Source: Erythrobacter sp.
GTDB taxonomy: Bacteria > Pseudomonadota > Alphaproteobacteria > Sphingomonadales > Sphingomonadaceae
DNA length: 38,790 nucleotides
NCBI GenBank assembly: GCA_013822695.1
Contig: PNKW01000025.1
Location: 1-38,790, forward strand
Reading direction: 5' to 3'
Shown: one piece after another, positions 15,779 to 23,877 of the stretch
Layout of the letters: the number at the start of each line of letters is the position of its first letter
Position numbering within the stretch: the first letter of the stretch is position 1
The notes under the pieces: generated by a model
Seen by the model: only the letters and a program-made list of their open reading frames with translations
Databases searched by the model: none
Told to the model about the DNA's origin: nothing
Position numbers and translations under genes: made by a program

Positions 15779-16717
15779 TCAGTAGCCCAGTCGCGGGTCG
15801 AACACCGGGGCGACCGGCTCCCCGCGCAGGTAACGTGCGAGATTGTCGAGGAAACGGTCGGCGCTGCGGACGAACATCTTGTCTTGCGCCCGGCCCGAGA
15901 GGTGCATCGAGACATGCGCGCTGGGCAGGGTCCACAGCACATCGTCCGCAGGCAGCGGCTCGGGCGTGGTGACATCGAGGAAGGCGCCGCCGATCGCCTT
16001 GGCCTGCAATGCCGCCACCAGCGCCGGCTGGTCGATCACCGCCCCGCGCGCGATGTTGACGATGACGCAGTCCGATTTCATCGCGGCAAGCTCGGCCGCG
16101 CCGATCATCGCGTCGGTTTCGGGCGTGGCGGGCACGGCGAGGATCACCCAGTCGAAGGTGCCGAGTTGCGCGCGCCATTCGTCCGGCCCGAGGATGCCCT
16201 CGCCCGCGCTGCGGCGTACGACCGTGACATCGACATCGAAGGCTTCAAGCCGCGGCTTGATCAGTTTCCCGATCGCGCCATAGCCGAGCAGCAGCGCCTT
16301 CGAGCCCGCCAGCTCGCGCTTGCCCGGGCTGTCGAACAGCCACTCATGCCGGTCCTGCGCGCGCACCACCTCGCGGTAGCCCTTGGCGATGGTGAGCATC
16401 CCCATCACCACATATTCGGCGATGGTGATGGCATTGATCCCTGCCCCGTTGGTGACGGTAATCCCGCGCTCGATCAGCACGTCCATCGGCAGGAAATCTA
16501 ACCCTGCATAGATCGAATTGAGCCACTTGAGCTTCTTGGCAGCGACCAGCGTTGCTGCCATCGCCTCCTTGTCGTTCATGTCGAACCAGCCGATCTCGGC
16601 ATCGGCGACCGCCTCGATCGCCTCTTCGGCGGACATGAACCAGCGCACGTCGAGGCCCTCGGGCAAGCGGGGTTCGAGCATAGGGCGGATCAGGCCGGAG
16701 ATGGCTAGGATGGTCAT
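15779..16717 (-). CDS. D-2-hydroxyacid dehydrogenase family protein
   Basis: A 312-residue NAD(P)-dependent oxidoreductase of the D-isomer 2-hydroxyacid family (GhrA/phosphoglycerate-dehydrogenase-like). The nucleotide-binding motif is LLGYGAIGK (143-151) and the catalytic trio is Arg224 in NIARGAV, Glu253 in TTPEPLP and His272 in SMHLSG. Such enzymes reduce 2-oxoacids (glyoxylate, hydroxypyruvate, lactate-type) reversibly. It lies upstream of the ThDP/ALDH pair in the same direction, and all three handle small carbonyl compounds, but a 163-base structured gap separates them. The ATG at 16717 is followed directly by MTILAISG, a typical beta-strand start. Confidence 0.93.
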   Translation of the reverse strand: MTILAISGLIRPMLEPRLPEGLDVRWFMSAEEAIEAVADAEIGWFDMNDKEAMAATLVAAKKLKWLNSIYAGLDFLPMDVLIERGITVTNGAGINAITIAEYVVMGMLTIAKGYREVVRAQDRHEWLFDSPGKRELAGSKALLLGYGAIGKLIKPRLEAFDVDVTVVRRSAGEGILGPDEWRAQLGTFDWVILAVPATPETDAMIGAAELAAMKSDCVIVNIARGAVIDQPALVAALQAKAIGGAFLDVTTPEPLPADDVLWTLPSAHVSMHLSGRAQDKMFVRSADRFLDNLARYLRGEPVAPVFDPRLGY

Positions 16718-16731
16718 GACAATTCCCTGTT

Positions 16732-16816
16732 CCCCGCCCCGGACTTGACCCGGGGCCCAGCTTCTTGTGCCGCTGACGTGAAGGCAGCGGGGTCCCGGGT
16801 CAAGCCCGGGACGGGG
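16732..16816. repeat. Long-dyad intergenic repeat
   Basis: A 26-base arm at 16732-16757 (beginning CCCCGCCCCGGACTTGACCC) is inverted at 16791-16816 with 23 of 26 matches. The loop is 33 bases. The unit fills the cysS-dehydrogenase gap. The GGACTTGACCCGGG/CCCGGGTCAAGCCC arms match a repeat style common in sphingomonads (from memory). There is no T-run, and no gene is seen in it. Confidence 0.65.
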
Positions 16817-16822
16817 AGTGCG

Positions 16823-18322
16823 TTATCCGAGCTTCCACTCCCACCCAAGCGGATCGCCGTCCATCACCTCGACGCCAGCCGCGCCGAGTTCGTCGCGGAT
16901 CGCGTCCGAGGCGGCGAAGTCCTTGGCGGCGCGCGCCTCCTTGCGGCGGGCGAGCGCGACTTCGATTTCGGCTTCGGTGAGGCCCGCGGCCTTGGGGCGG
17001 ATGCGCAGGTCGGCGCGGCGCACCTTAAGCAAATCAAGTCCAAGAACCTGATCGATAGTGGCGATGAGGTGCCAGCGCATTGGGTGCGAAATGAACTTGT
17101 CGCCCAGCACTTCTTCGAGAAGCGGAAGGCACTTTGCCGTATTCAGGTCGTCAGAAATTGCCTCGTCAAAATCTCGCAATACGCCAGTTTCGTCGGCTTC
17201 CGACCATTGCTCACGGGGTATGGGCAAAAATACAGATGTTGGTTCGACCGGCTCGCCAGCCTCCTCAAATTGTCGGGAGAGCTGAACGGCAACGGCTTTA
17301 TACATCCGCTTCAATCGCGTCAGCGCAGCCCCCAGCCCCTCCCAAGAGAACTCCAGCTCGCTGCGATAATGCGCCTGCAAGCACATCAGCCGGTAGGCGA
17401 GCGGGTGGTAGCCCCGATCGACCAGCAATTGCAGCCGCAGGAACTCGCCCGAGGATTTCGACATCTTCCCCGAGCGTTCCACCAGAAAATTGTTGTGCAT
17501 CCAGATCTTCGCGCCCGAATTCCTCGGATCATCGAGCCCATTCGTGCAGCAAAACGCCTGGTTCTGCGCGATTTCATTCGGGTGGTGGATCTCGCGGTGG
17601 TCGATCCCGCCGGTGTGGATATCGAAGGGAAAGCCGAGCAGCGCCTCGCCCATCACCGAGCATTCGAGATGCCACCCCGGCGCGCCGCGGCCCCAGGGCG
17701 AGTCCCATTCCATCTGGCGGGTCTCACCGGCGGGCGTGCGGCGCCAGATCGCGAAATCGGCAGCGTTGCGCTTGCCCTCGACGCTCTCGATCCGGCCTTC
17801 ACCGTCCTCGGTGACTGCGCGCGCCAGCCGTCCGTAATCGGCGACGGTCGAGACATCGAAATAGAGCCCGCTCTCCAACTCGTAGCAGTGCTTGTCGGCG
17901 ATTCCCTTGCCCCACGCGATCATCGCGTCGACATATTCGGTCGCGCGCGGGTGCTGCTTGGGCTGGACGTTGAGGCGCGCGAGATCAGCCTCGAAATCCG
18001 CCTGATAGAAGCGCGCGATGTCCCACGCGCTCTTGCCCTCGCGCGCGGCCATCTTCTCCATCTTGTCCTCGCCTTCGTCAGCGTCCGAGGTGAGGTGGCC
18101 GACATCGGTAATGTTGACGACGTGGGTGAGCTTGTAGCCCTTCCACTGGAGCGTGCGCCCCAGCGTATCGGCGAACACGTAAGCGCGCATGTTGCCGATA
18201 TGCTGGTAGTTGTAGACCGTCGGCCCGCAGGAATAGACGCGCGCCTCGCCCGGGTGGACGGGCTCGAACACCTCGAGTGAACGGGTGAGCGAGTTGAACA
18301 GTTTCAGAGGCGCGTCGGTCAT
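16823..18322 (-). CDS. cysS: Cysteinyl-tRNA synthetase
   Basis: A 499-residue class I synthetase charging tRNA-Cys. The zinc/cysteine-binding Cys32 is in SCGPTVYNY, the HIGH-like motif is HIGN (41-44), the PGWHLECSVM substrate pocket follows, and KMSKS is at 286-290. The C-terminal third includes DDLNTAKCLPLLEEV, the standard helical domain. The ORF is full length and appears intact. A patch at about 17030-17310, encoding part of this C-terminal region, is visibly more A/T-rich than the rest of the gene while remaining in frame, hinting at recombination with a divergent allele. The start at 18322 gives MTDAPLKLFNSL, normal for the family. Confidence 0.98.
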   Translation of the reverse strand: MTDAPLKLFNSLTRSLEVFEPVHPGEARVYSCGPTVYNYQHIGNMRAYVFADTLGRTLQWKGYKLTHVVNITDVGHLTSDADEGEDKMEKMAAREGKSAWDIARFYQADFEADLARLNVQPKQHPRATEYVDAMIAWGKGIADKHCYELESGLYFDVSTVADYGRLARAVTEDGEGRIESVEGKRNAADFAIWRRTPAGETRQMEWDSPWGRGAPGWHLECSVMGEALLGFPFDIHTGGIDHREIHHPNEIAQNQAFCCTNGLDDPRNSGAKIWMHNNFLVERSGKMSKSSGEFLRLQLLVDRGYHPLAYRLMCLQAHYRSELEFSWEGLGAALTRLKRMYKAVAVQLSRQFEEAGEPVEPTSVFLPIPREQWSEADETGVLRDFDEAISDDLNTAKCLPLLEEVLGDKFISHPMRWHLIATIDQVLGLDLLKVRRADLRIRPKAAGLTEAEIEVALARRKEARAAKDFAASDAIRDELGAAGVEVMDGDPLGWEWKLG

Positions 18323-18366
18323 GGCCGGGGCCTTTGCCCCAATCCCTTACCCTCGCGCAAGCCGCC

Positions 18367-19029
18367 TCACTCGAAGCCGATGAACTTCACATGCTCTTCC
18401 AGCGGCACGCGCTCGCGCTCGAAGTTGTTCACCGGGGACTCCGGATCGCGATAGCCGATCGCCATGCCGCAGAAGAACATGTAGCGTTCGTGATCGAGGC
18501 CGAGGAATTCGCGGATCGTGGTCGCGAAGATTGCCATGTACTCCTGGAAGCAGGAGTCGAGCCCCTCCTCGCGCAGCAGCAGGGCAACGGTCTGGAGCCA
18601 CATGCCGACATCGGACCACTGCGGCTCTTTCATCAGGCGCGGGAAATAGACGAACAGCACCGCGGGCGCATCGAAGCTGGTGGTGTTGCGGCCCATCGCC
18701 GCCATGCGCCCCGCGCCGTCGTCCCGTGCAATGCCCATCGCGCCGAACATCCCCGCCGAGACCGCATCGAGGCGCTTCTTGTAGGCTTCTTCGGTGCCGG
18801 GCGCGGCCCAGTCATATTCGGCCGCCTTCGGCCCCTCGGCCATCATCTTGGCCTGCAAATCCTTGAGCGGCTGGCCGGTGACAATGCTCGCTTCCCACGG
18901 CTGGTAATTGCATCCCGACGCCGCCCAGCGCGCCTTGTCCATCACACGCGAGAGCGTTTCCAGATCGACCGGCTTGTCGAGAAAGGCGCGGATCGAGCGG
19001 CGGGTAGTGACGGCTTCGGTGACGTTCAT
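18367..19029 (-). CDS. Nitroreductase-family flavoprotein
   Basis: A 220-residue FMN-dependent reductase with the family start VTTRRSIRAFLDKPVD (Arg pair binding FMN phosphate), ASGCNYQPWEASIVTG and the late FFCGMAIGYRDPESPVN. Members reduce nitroaromatics, quinones or act as dehalogenases with NAD(P)H; the physiological substrate is not evident. The stop is 44 bases before the cysS start on the same strand, so read-through is possible. The GC-rich hairpin at 19088-19118 upstream insulates it from the genes beyond the MITE. The ATG at 19029 is the only good start. Confidence 0.93.
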   Translation of the reverse strand: MNVTEAVTTRRSIRAFLDKPVDLETLSRVMDKARWAASGCNYQPWEASIVTGQPLKDLQAKMMAEGPKAAEYDWAAPGTEEAYKKRLDAVSAGMFGAMGIARDDGAGRMAAMGRNTTSFDAPAVLFVYFPRLMKEPQWSDVGMWLQTVALLLREEGLDSCFQEYMAIFATTIREFLGLDHERYMFFCGMAIGYRDPESPVNNFERERVPLEEHVKFIGFE

Positions 19030-19074
19030 GGACGGGTCTTTCGCTGCGATTGGGTCATGCCCTTGCGCCTGTCC

Positions 19075-19118
19075 GGCACAAGCAAACGGGCCGCAAGCGA
19101 CATAATCGCTAGCGGCCC
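19075..19118 (-). terminator. Probable intrinsic terminator of the 19406-20583 genes
   Basis: On the minus strand a 13-bp stem (GGGCCGCTAGCGA then TCGCTTGCGGCCC, 19118-19088, one mismatch, five-base loop) is followed by GTTTGCTTG. It lies downstream of the DUF2846-like gene but is separated from it by the MITE at 19132-19393. The T-tail is imperfect. Confidence 0.5.
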
Positions 19119-19131
19119 CTGCTCAGGCTAG

Positions 19132-19393
19132 GGTCAGGACCTATTAACCGCACCTTCGAGGTTTGAGTCAAAAGGGCCCAGCGCGAGGAGGTGAGGTGCA
19201 GGAATATGTCGATATTTCAAACCGAACCGACGTGGCGATGGGCCCTTTTGGCCAAATCCCTGCGGGACGGCGGAATGGCATCCATCTCGGCCCGCCCCGC
19301 GCTTGGAAAGGCAACCAGCCTTCCCGGCGCGCGAAACGGCCCGATCTGTTCGCCATTCCGCCGCCTCGAAGGCGCGGTTGATAGGTCCTGACC
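19132..19393. mobile_element. MITE-like non-autonomous element with 30-bp terminal inverted repeats
   Basis: A 262-bp unit bounded by terminal inverted repeats starting GGTCAGGACCTAT (19132-19161 and 19364-19393, 28 of 30 matching) and flanked on both sides by CTAG (19128-19131, 19394-19397), a likely 4-bp target duplication. Inside are further exact dyads: CAAAAGGGCCCA/TGGGCCCTTTTG (19169-19180, 19239-19250), GGCGGAATGGC/GCCATTCCGCC (19269-19279, 19352-19362) and GGTTTGA/TCAAACC (19160-19166, 19217-19223). Short open frames inside do not resemble transposases. A palindromic CTAG target would fit IS5-group mobilisation, which is inference. Confidence 0.75.
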
Positions 19394-19405
19394 CTAGAAC
19401 GGCGA

Positions 19406-19903
19406 TCAGCCGGGATAATTGGCCTGGCGCACCGCGTCCGACATATCCTCGGCGTCCACCAGCTTGGGGTTCTTGTGCTTTGCCCGGAACTCCTTTTCGG
19501 TGCTCGGGCCGATGTCGGCGCGGCCCGACAGGAAGCCGGTCTTGATCTTGCAGCGCACGAACTGGGTCTCGCCTTCCTCGATCTCGAGGGTCAGGGCGTC
19601 CTTGGTCTCGAGCGACTTGACGGTGAAGCTGCGCGGGCCGGGATCGGAAACGAGAACGAAATACTTGCCCGCGCCGAGCGAGGACAGCTTGTCCTCGGCA
19701 CCGACGTCGAACACCGCACAGCCGAGCGCAGCGCCGCTGATGCCGCCGGTACGGTAGAACAGGATCTGGCCCTTGCCCGGCGGCGGGGTCGGAATCTTGA
19801 ATTCGCCCTCGGCCATTTCCTCGGCCATCGCGGCGGGCGCGGCGGCGATCAGCGCAACCGGCGCGGCAGCGGCGATCATGGCGGCAGCAAGCAGTTTCTT
19901 CAC
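19406..19903 (-). CDS. Exported DUF2846-like protein
   Basis: A 165-residue protein with an N-terminal signal peptide (MKKLLAAAMIAAAAPVALIA, cleavage probably after AAMA near residue 27). The mature domain GKGQILFYRTGGISGAALGC then SLGAGKYFVLVSDPGPRSF resembles the DUF2846 beta-rich domain found in periplasmic or lipoprotein-like proteins of unknown role. There is no lipobox cysteine, so it is probably a soluble periplasmic protein. The start is a GTG overlapping the upstream gene's stop as GTGA (19900-19903), so both are translated from one message. The MITE lies just downstream, between this gene and a probable terminator. Confidence 0.7.
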   Translation of the reverse strand: MKKLLAAAMIAAAAPVALIAAAPAAMAEEMAEGEFKIPTPPPGKGQILFYRTGGISGAALGCAVFDVGAEDKLSSLGAGKYFVLVSDPGPRSFTVKSLETKDALTLEIEEGETQFVRCKIKTGFLSGRADIGPSTEKEFRAKHKNPKLVDAEDMSDAVRQANYPG

Positions 19904-20583
19904 GGTAGTTCCTCCCTGTTTTCGACTTGGGGTTCGGGCGTTCCGGCAGGCGCGGTCTCGGCCTGCGCGGGACGCTCGAAAAGCTCGTCATTGCGGGTCT
20001 TGGCGTTGGCGATGGTGCCCGGCACGACATTGGTGTTGCCGCCGCCGATGAAGAACCCGATCGGGCCGGCGACCGCAGTGGTGATGTTGGACACTCCGGT
20101 GTTGTCCTGCCCCTTGCCGAGCGAAGCCTCGCCTGCCTCGACGAAGCGGAAGCTGCGCAATTCGATCCGGCGTCCGTTATGCTCGAGATAGCGCGCGGCC
20201 AGCACCAGCTCGCCAGCGGCACCGGCAAGACCCGCCTTCTTGGCATGGACGACCTCGCCCTGGCCGGTGATCCCGGCAGGCAGGACTTCCACCCCATCGA
20301 CCAACACGGCGTTCACCAGCCGGATCGGAAAAGTCTCGCCGGTCTGGCTGATCTTGGAGCCGAGCTCCTTGTCGATCGCGATGACCAGCGGGGTCGTTTT
20401 GGGAAGCAGGAGGCCCGCAGGCGCCGGGGCCTCGGCAACGGTCTCGGCAGCGGGCGTGGGCGCCTCTGCAACGGCCTCGGCAACAACAGGCCCCGGCTCC
20501 GCAGCGACAACGGCAGGCTGCAAAAGCAGCACGAACAGCGATGAAATCAAGCGGACCGACCCCTCAACTGGCTTGAGCACCAT
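19900..20583 (-). CDS. Exported hypothetical protein, coupled to DUF2846-like gene
   Basis: A 227-residue protein with a hydrophobic leader (LISSLFVLLLQPAVVAA, residues 12-28), then an Ala/Pro/Glu-rich linker containing repeated AEAPxPA units (about 35-58). The folded core is TPLVIAIDKELGSKISQTGE to ELRSFRFVEAGE, and a glycine-rich hydrophobic stretch GPIGFFIGGGNTNVVPG follows at about 175-191. The core pattern (PAG, GEVV, AGLAGAAGEL) is shared with many uncharacterised periplasmic proteins; no function is assigned. The ATG at 20583 is used; a TTG twelve codons in, with GAGGGG upstream, would give a shorter signal peptide. Overlaps the next gene by four bases. Confidence 0.6.
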   Translation of the reverse strand: MVLKPVEGSVRLISSLFVLLLQPAVVAAEPGPVVAEAVAEAPTPAAETVAEAPAPAGLLLPKTTPLVIAIDKELGSKISQTGETFPIRLVNAVLVDGVEVLPAGITGQGEVVHAKKAGLAGAAGELVLAARYLEHNGRRIELRSFRFVEAGEASLGKGQDNTGVSNITTAVAGPIGFFIGGGNTNVVPGTIANAKTRNDELFERPAQAETAPAGTPEPQVENREELP

Positions 20584-20662
20584 GAATTCAAGAAGCGAAC
20601 CGCAGGGTCAACCTGTTTTCAAGCGGGCGCAAGCGAATCGAGCGGAGTGTTGCCGCAAAAAC

Positions 20663-22501
20663 TCACCGCTTCTTCACGCCCTTCTCATCCTCGAACAGCT
20701 CCGCCAGTTGCTCCATGATCGTGCCGCCAAGCTGCTCCACGTCCATGATCGTCACCGCGCGCCGATAATAGCGCGTCACATCGTGGCCGATGCCAATCGC
20801 CACCAGCTGGACGGGCGAGACCTTCTCGATCCACTCGATCACAGAACGCAGGTGCGCCTCAAGATACCCCGCCGAATTCACGCTCAGCGTCGAATCGTCA
20901 ACCGGCGCGCCGTCCGAGATCACCATCAGGATGCGGCGTTCCTCGGGGCGATACAGCAACCGGCTGTGCGCCCAGATCAGCGCCTCGCCGTCGATGTTTT
21001 CCTTGAGCAGCCCCTCGCGCATCATCAGCCCGAGATTGCGGCGCGCGCGGCGCCACGGTTCGTCGGCCTGCTTGTAGATGATGTGGCGAAGATCGTTGAG
21101 GCGCCCCGGGTTCTGCGGCTTGCCATCGGCGAGCCAGGCTTCGCGCGACTGTCCGCCCTTCCACGCGCGGGTGGTGAAGCCGAGAATCTCGGTCTTGACC
21201 CCGCAGCGTTCGAGCGTGCGCGCCAGAATGTCGGCGCTGATTGCGGCGATGCTGATCGGCCGCCCGCGCATCGAGCCGGAATTGTCGATCAGCAGGGTGA
21301 CGATCGTGTCCTTGAACTCGACGTCACGTTCGACCTTGTAGCTCAAGGCCGTGCCGGGCGAGATGATCACGCGGGCAAGGCGCGCGGCATCCAGCACGCC
21401 CTCTTCCTGATCGAAATCCCAGCTGCGGTTCTGCTGCGCCATCAAGCGGCGTTGCAAGCGGTTGGCCAGCCGCGTCACCACGCCCTGCAAGCCGGTCAGC
21501 TGGCTGTCGAGATAGGCGCGCAGCCGGTCGAGTTCCTCGGCATCGCACAGATCGGGCGCGGCGACTTCCTCGTCGAAGCGGGTGGTGAAGGCCTTGTAGT
21601 CCACGCTGGCCGGAACCTCGGCCTGCGGGCGGTTGGGGCGCACGGGGGCATTGGCGGCGTCGCTGTCGTCGGAGGGTTCGCCCTCGGCCATGTCGCTGTC
21701 GGTCTGGGTGTCGGAGGACTGCTCCCCCTCGCCCTCGCCCTCGGCCATGTCGCCGGCCATCTCCGCGCCTTGCGGATCGCCCTCGCCCTGGTTGTCGTCC
21801 TCGCCCTCGTTCTCGTCGTCGGGGCCGTCGTCATCGTCGGCCTCGTCCGAATCGCTTTCGTCGGGGGCTTCGGTGGGCCGGGTGAGGTCGAGCTCGCGCA
21901 GCATGTCGAGCGCGAGCTTCTGGAAGGCCTCCTGATCGCCGATCTTCTCCGCGAGGCCCGCGAAATCGCCGCCGACCTTCTCCTCAAGGAAATCTCGCAC
22001 CAGCTCGATCCCGCCCTGTGCCTTGGTGGGGATGGCTTCGCCCGTCAGCGCCTCGCGCACCAGCAGGGCGAGTGCGGTCTGCAAGGGAACCTCGGCAGAG
22101 TTCTGCGCGCGCACGATCTTGTCGCCCGCAGTGCGCAGCTCGGTCGCGGCGTCGAGATTGGCGCGGATGCCGCCGAAGCGGTTGGCACCCAAGGCCTCGT
22201 AACGCACCTGCTCGATCGCGTCATAGCAGGCGCGCGCGATGGGTTCGGGCGGCGCGGATCTGGCGTGGAGGCCCGCATCATGGTGGCGCAGTTTCAGCGC
22301 AAACGAGTCGGCAAAGCCGCGCGCCTCGCGCACCTGCTCGGCGGGCAGATCGCGGCCCGGCAGCGGCACGCGGAAACGGTTGCCGGCCGCGCCGGGCACA
22401 TCGGCGCTCCACGCGACCTCAACTTCGGCATCGCGCGCAATCGCCCGCGATGCGCCAGTGAGCGCCTGCTTGAACAGATCGAGCGGAGACTGGTCGGCCA
22501 T
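20663..22501 (-). CDS. cobT: Cobaltochelatase subunit CobT
   Basis: A 612-residue protein. CobT and the AAA+ subunit CobS energise CobN for cobalt insertion in aerobic cobalamin synthesis. The N-terminal 200 residues match CobT; a highly acidic low-complexity stretch ([20 protein letters not shown] and onward) spans roughly 205-285. The C-terminal von Willebrand A domain carries the MIDAS motif DNSGS at about 406-410. No cobS or cobN is in the window. Many sphingomonads keep CobS/CobT-like pairs without a nearby cobalamin cluster, so a different chelatase or AAA/VWA role is possible. The start is five bases after the aldolase gene's stop, giving an operon. Confidence 0.92.
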   Translation of the reverse strand: MADQSPLDLFKQALTGASRAIARDAEVEVAWSADVPGAAGNRFRVPLPGRDLPAEQVREARGFADSFALKLRHHDAGLHARSAPPEPIARACYDAIEQVRYEALGANRFGGIRANLDAATELRTAGDKIVRAQNSAEVPLQTALALLVREALTGEAIPTKAQGGIELVRDFLEEKVGGDFAGLAEKIGDQEAFQKLALDMLRELDLTRPTEAPDESDSDEADDDDGPDDENEGEDDNQGEGDPQGAEMAGDMAEGEGEGEQSSDTQTDSDMAEGEPSDDSDAANAPVRPNRPQAEVPASVDYKAFTTRFDEEVAAPDLCDAEELDRLRAYLDSQLTGLQGVVTRLANRLQRRLMAQQNRSWDFDQEEGVLDAARLARVIISPGTALSYKVERDVEFKDTIVTLLIDNSGSMRGRPISIAAISADILARTLERCGVKTEILGFTTRAWKGGQSREAWLADGKPQNPGRLNDLRHIIYKQADEPWRRARRNLGLMMREGLLKENIDGEALIWAHSRLLYRPEERRILMVISDGAPVDDSTLSVNSAGYLEAHLRSVIEWIEKVSPVQLVAIGIGHDVTRYYRRAVTIMDVEQLGGTIMEQLAELFEDEKGVKKR

Positions 22502-22506
22502 CGCGC

Positions 22507-23160
22507 TTAGAGGATCGACTGACCCGTCTTGGCCCAGTCGGCCATGAAGCCCTCGATCCCCTTGTCGGTGAGCACGTGCTTGAACAGGTCGTGGATCACC
22601 TTGGGCGGCGCGGTCATCACGTCGGCGCCGATCTTGGCGGCTTGCAGCACGTGCATGGTGTGGCGCACGCTCGCAACCAGGATCTCGGTGGCGAAGTTGT
22701 AGTTGTCGTAGATCAGGCGGATGTCCTCGATCAGGTCCATCCCGTCAAAGCCGTTGTCATCGTGCCGCCCAACGAAGGGCGAGATGAAGCTCGCGCCCGC
22801 CTTCGCCGCCAGCAGCGCCTGATTGGCCGAAAAGCACAGCGTCACATTGACCATCGTGCCTTCCGAAGAGAGCGCCTTGCAGGTCTTGAGGCCATCGACC
22901 GTCAGCGGCACCTTGATGCAGACATTGTCGGCAATCTTGCGCAGCACTTCGGCCTCTTGCATCATCGTCGCGTGATCCAGCGCGACCACTTCGGCGCTGA
23001 CCGGGCCATCGACGATAGCGCAGATTTCGGCGGTGACTTCCTTGAAATCGCGCCCCGACTTGGCGATCAGCGAGGGGTTGGTGGTCACCCCGTCGAGCAG
23101 GCCCGTGGCCGCCAGATCGCGGATCGCCTCGATTTCGGCGGTGTCGACGAAGAATTTCAT
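22507..23160 (-). CDS. fsa: Fructose-6-phosphate aldolase / transaldolase-like protein
   Basis: A 217-residue single-domain TIM-barrel aldolase of the short transaldolase family (MipB/TalC/Fsa). The opening [29 protein letters not shown], the Schiff-base lysine Lys83 in CIKVPLT, and [13 protein letters not shown] are diagnostic. Members either transfer dihydroxyacetone units (transaldolase) or cleave fructose-6-phosphate; the two cannot be told apart confidently here. The ATG at 23160 is chosen although the frame stays open far upstream; the family always starts at MKFF. It precedes cobT by five bases on the same strand. Confidence 0.95.
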   Translation of the reverse strand: MKFFVDTAEIEAIRDLAATGLLDGVTTNPSLIAKSGRDFKEVTAEICAIVDGPVSAEVVALDHATMMQEAEVLRKIADNVCIKVPLTVDGLKTCKALSSEGTMVNVTLCFSANQALLAAKAGASFISPFVGRHDDNGFDGMDLIEDIRLIYDNYNFATEILVASVRHTMHVLQAAKIGADVMTAPPKVIHDLFKHVLTDKGIEGFMADWAKTGQSIL

Positions 23161-23220
23161 GAAGGTCACTCCGGCAAAATTGCGATAGTCAGCGCGGGGG
23201 CGCGGGCCTAGGGGGCGAGC

Positions 23221-23877
23221 ATGACTCGGGCCCCCTTGCGAATTGCGACGCTGCTTGCCGCCCTCGCGTGCGCTTGGCAACCGTCCAAAGCGTGGGCGCA
23301 GGACGAAGACGTGCAATTGTGGCAGTTCTTCAACCTCACCGGCGATCTCGATACGGACACACGGCTCACCGTCGACGTCACCCAGCGTTGGCGCGCCGAG
23401 GCGCGGGGCGATGAACAGCAGACCTTGCGCGTCACCATCGAGCAGACCGTGGCCGATGGCGTTCGCATCGGCGGCGGGGCTGCGGTGTTCGAGGCGGGCG
23501 GCGTGACCGAGCTCAGGCCGCACCAGCAGGTCGTGCTGACCCAAGGCCGCTTCGAGTTCCGCACCCGGCTGGAGGAGCGTTTCTTCGACGGCGCAGACCA
23601 GGTCGAGCTGCGGCTGCGCCAGCGCGTCCAGTACAACCAGCCGCTCGGGGACGATTGGCGCGCAAGCGTCGGCGGCGAGTGGCTCGGGTTGCTGCAGGGA
23701 CGCAATGACGGGCAAGGCGCCTCGACCGAACAATGGCGCGCGCAGGCAGGTGTCGCCTACCGGATCAGCAAGCGGCTGGAGGTCGGCGCGAATTACTGGC
23801 TGCTGGTGTTCCCGCGCGCAGGTCAGCCCGCGCGGACAACCCACGTGCCGCAGACGGTACTCACCTACCGCTTCTAG
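23221..23877 (+). CDS. DUF2490-family outer membrane beta-barrel protein
   Basis: A 218-residue protein with a signal peptide ending AWA before [15 protein letters not shown]. The mature part is a series of alternating strands with aromatic girdles ([46 protein letters not shown]) and ends in LTYRF. The terminal Phe is typical of BamA-inserted outer membrane proteins. DUF2490 proteins are porin-like with unknown cargo. It is divergent from the aldolase across a 60-base gap, and its stop overlaps the convergent DUF4197 stop as CTAG (23874-23877). Confidence 0.85.
   Translation: MTRAPLRIATLLAALACAWQPSKAWAQDEDVQLWQFFNLTGDLDTDTRLTVDVTQRWRAEARGDEQQTLRVTIEQTVADGVRIGGGAAVFEAGGVTELRPHQQVVLTQGRFEFRTRLEERFFDGADQVELRLRQRVQYNQPLGDDWRASVGGEWLGLLQGRNDGQGASTEQWRAQAGVAYRISKRLEVGANYWLLVFPRAGQPARTTHVPQTVLTYRF

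Noticed and set aside
19163..19391. Short open frames inside the MITE
   Set aside because: About 60-80 codons with no transposase motifs; they arise from dyad-rich sequence.
20240..22510. Long plus-strand frame opposite cobT
   Set aside because: Mirror of the highly repetitive, acidic CobT coding sequence; cobT has clear domains on the minus strand.
22565..22660. CACGTG words (for example GAGCACGTGCTTG) as further parS sites
   Set aside because: Only the central six bases match; the GTTT/AAAC arms are missing. Other CACGTG words (10851, 23842, 33394) fail the same way.
22507..23844. 5' extension of the aldolase to 445 codons
   Set aside because: The family begins at [10 protein letters not shown] (23160), and the extension is antisense to the DUF2490 gene.
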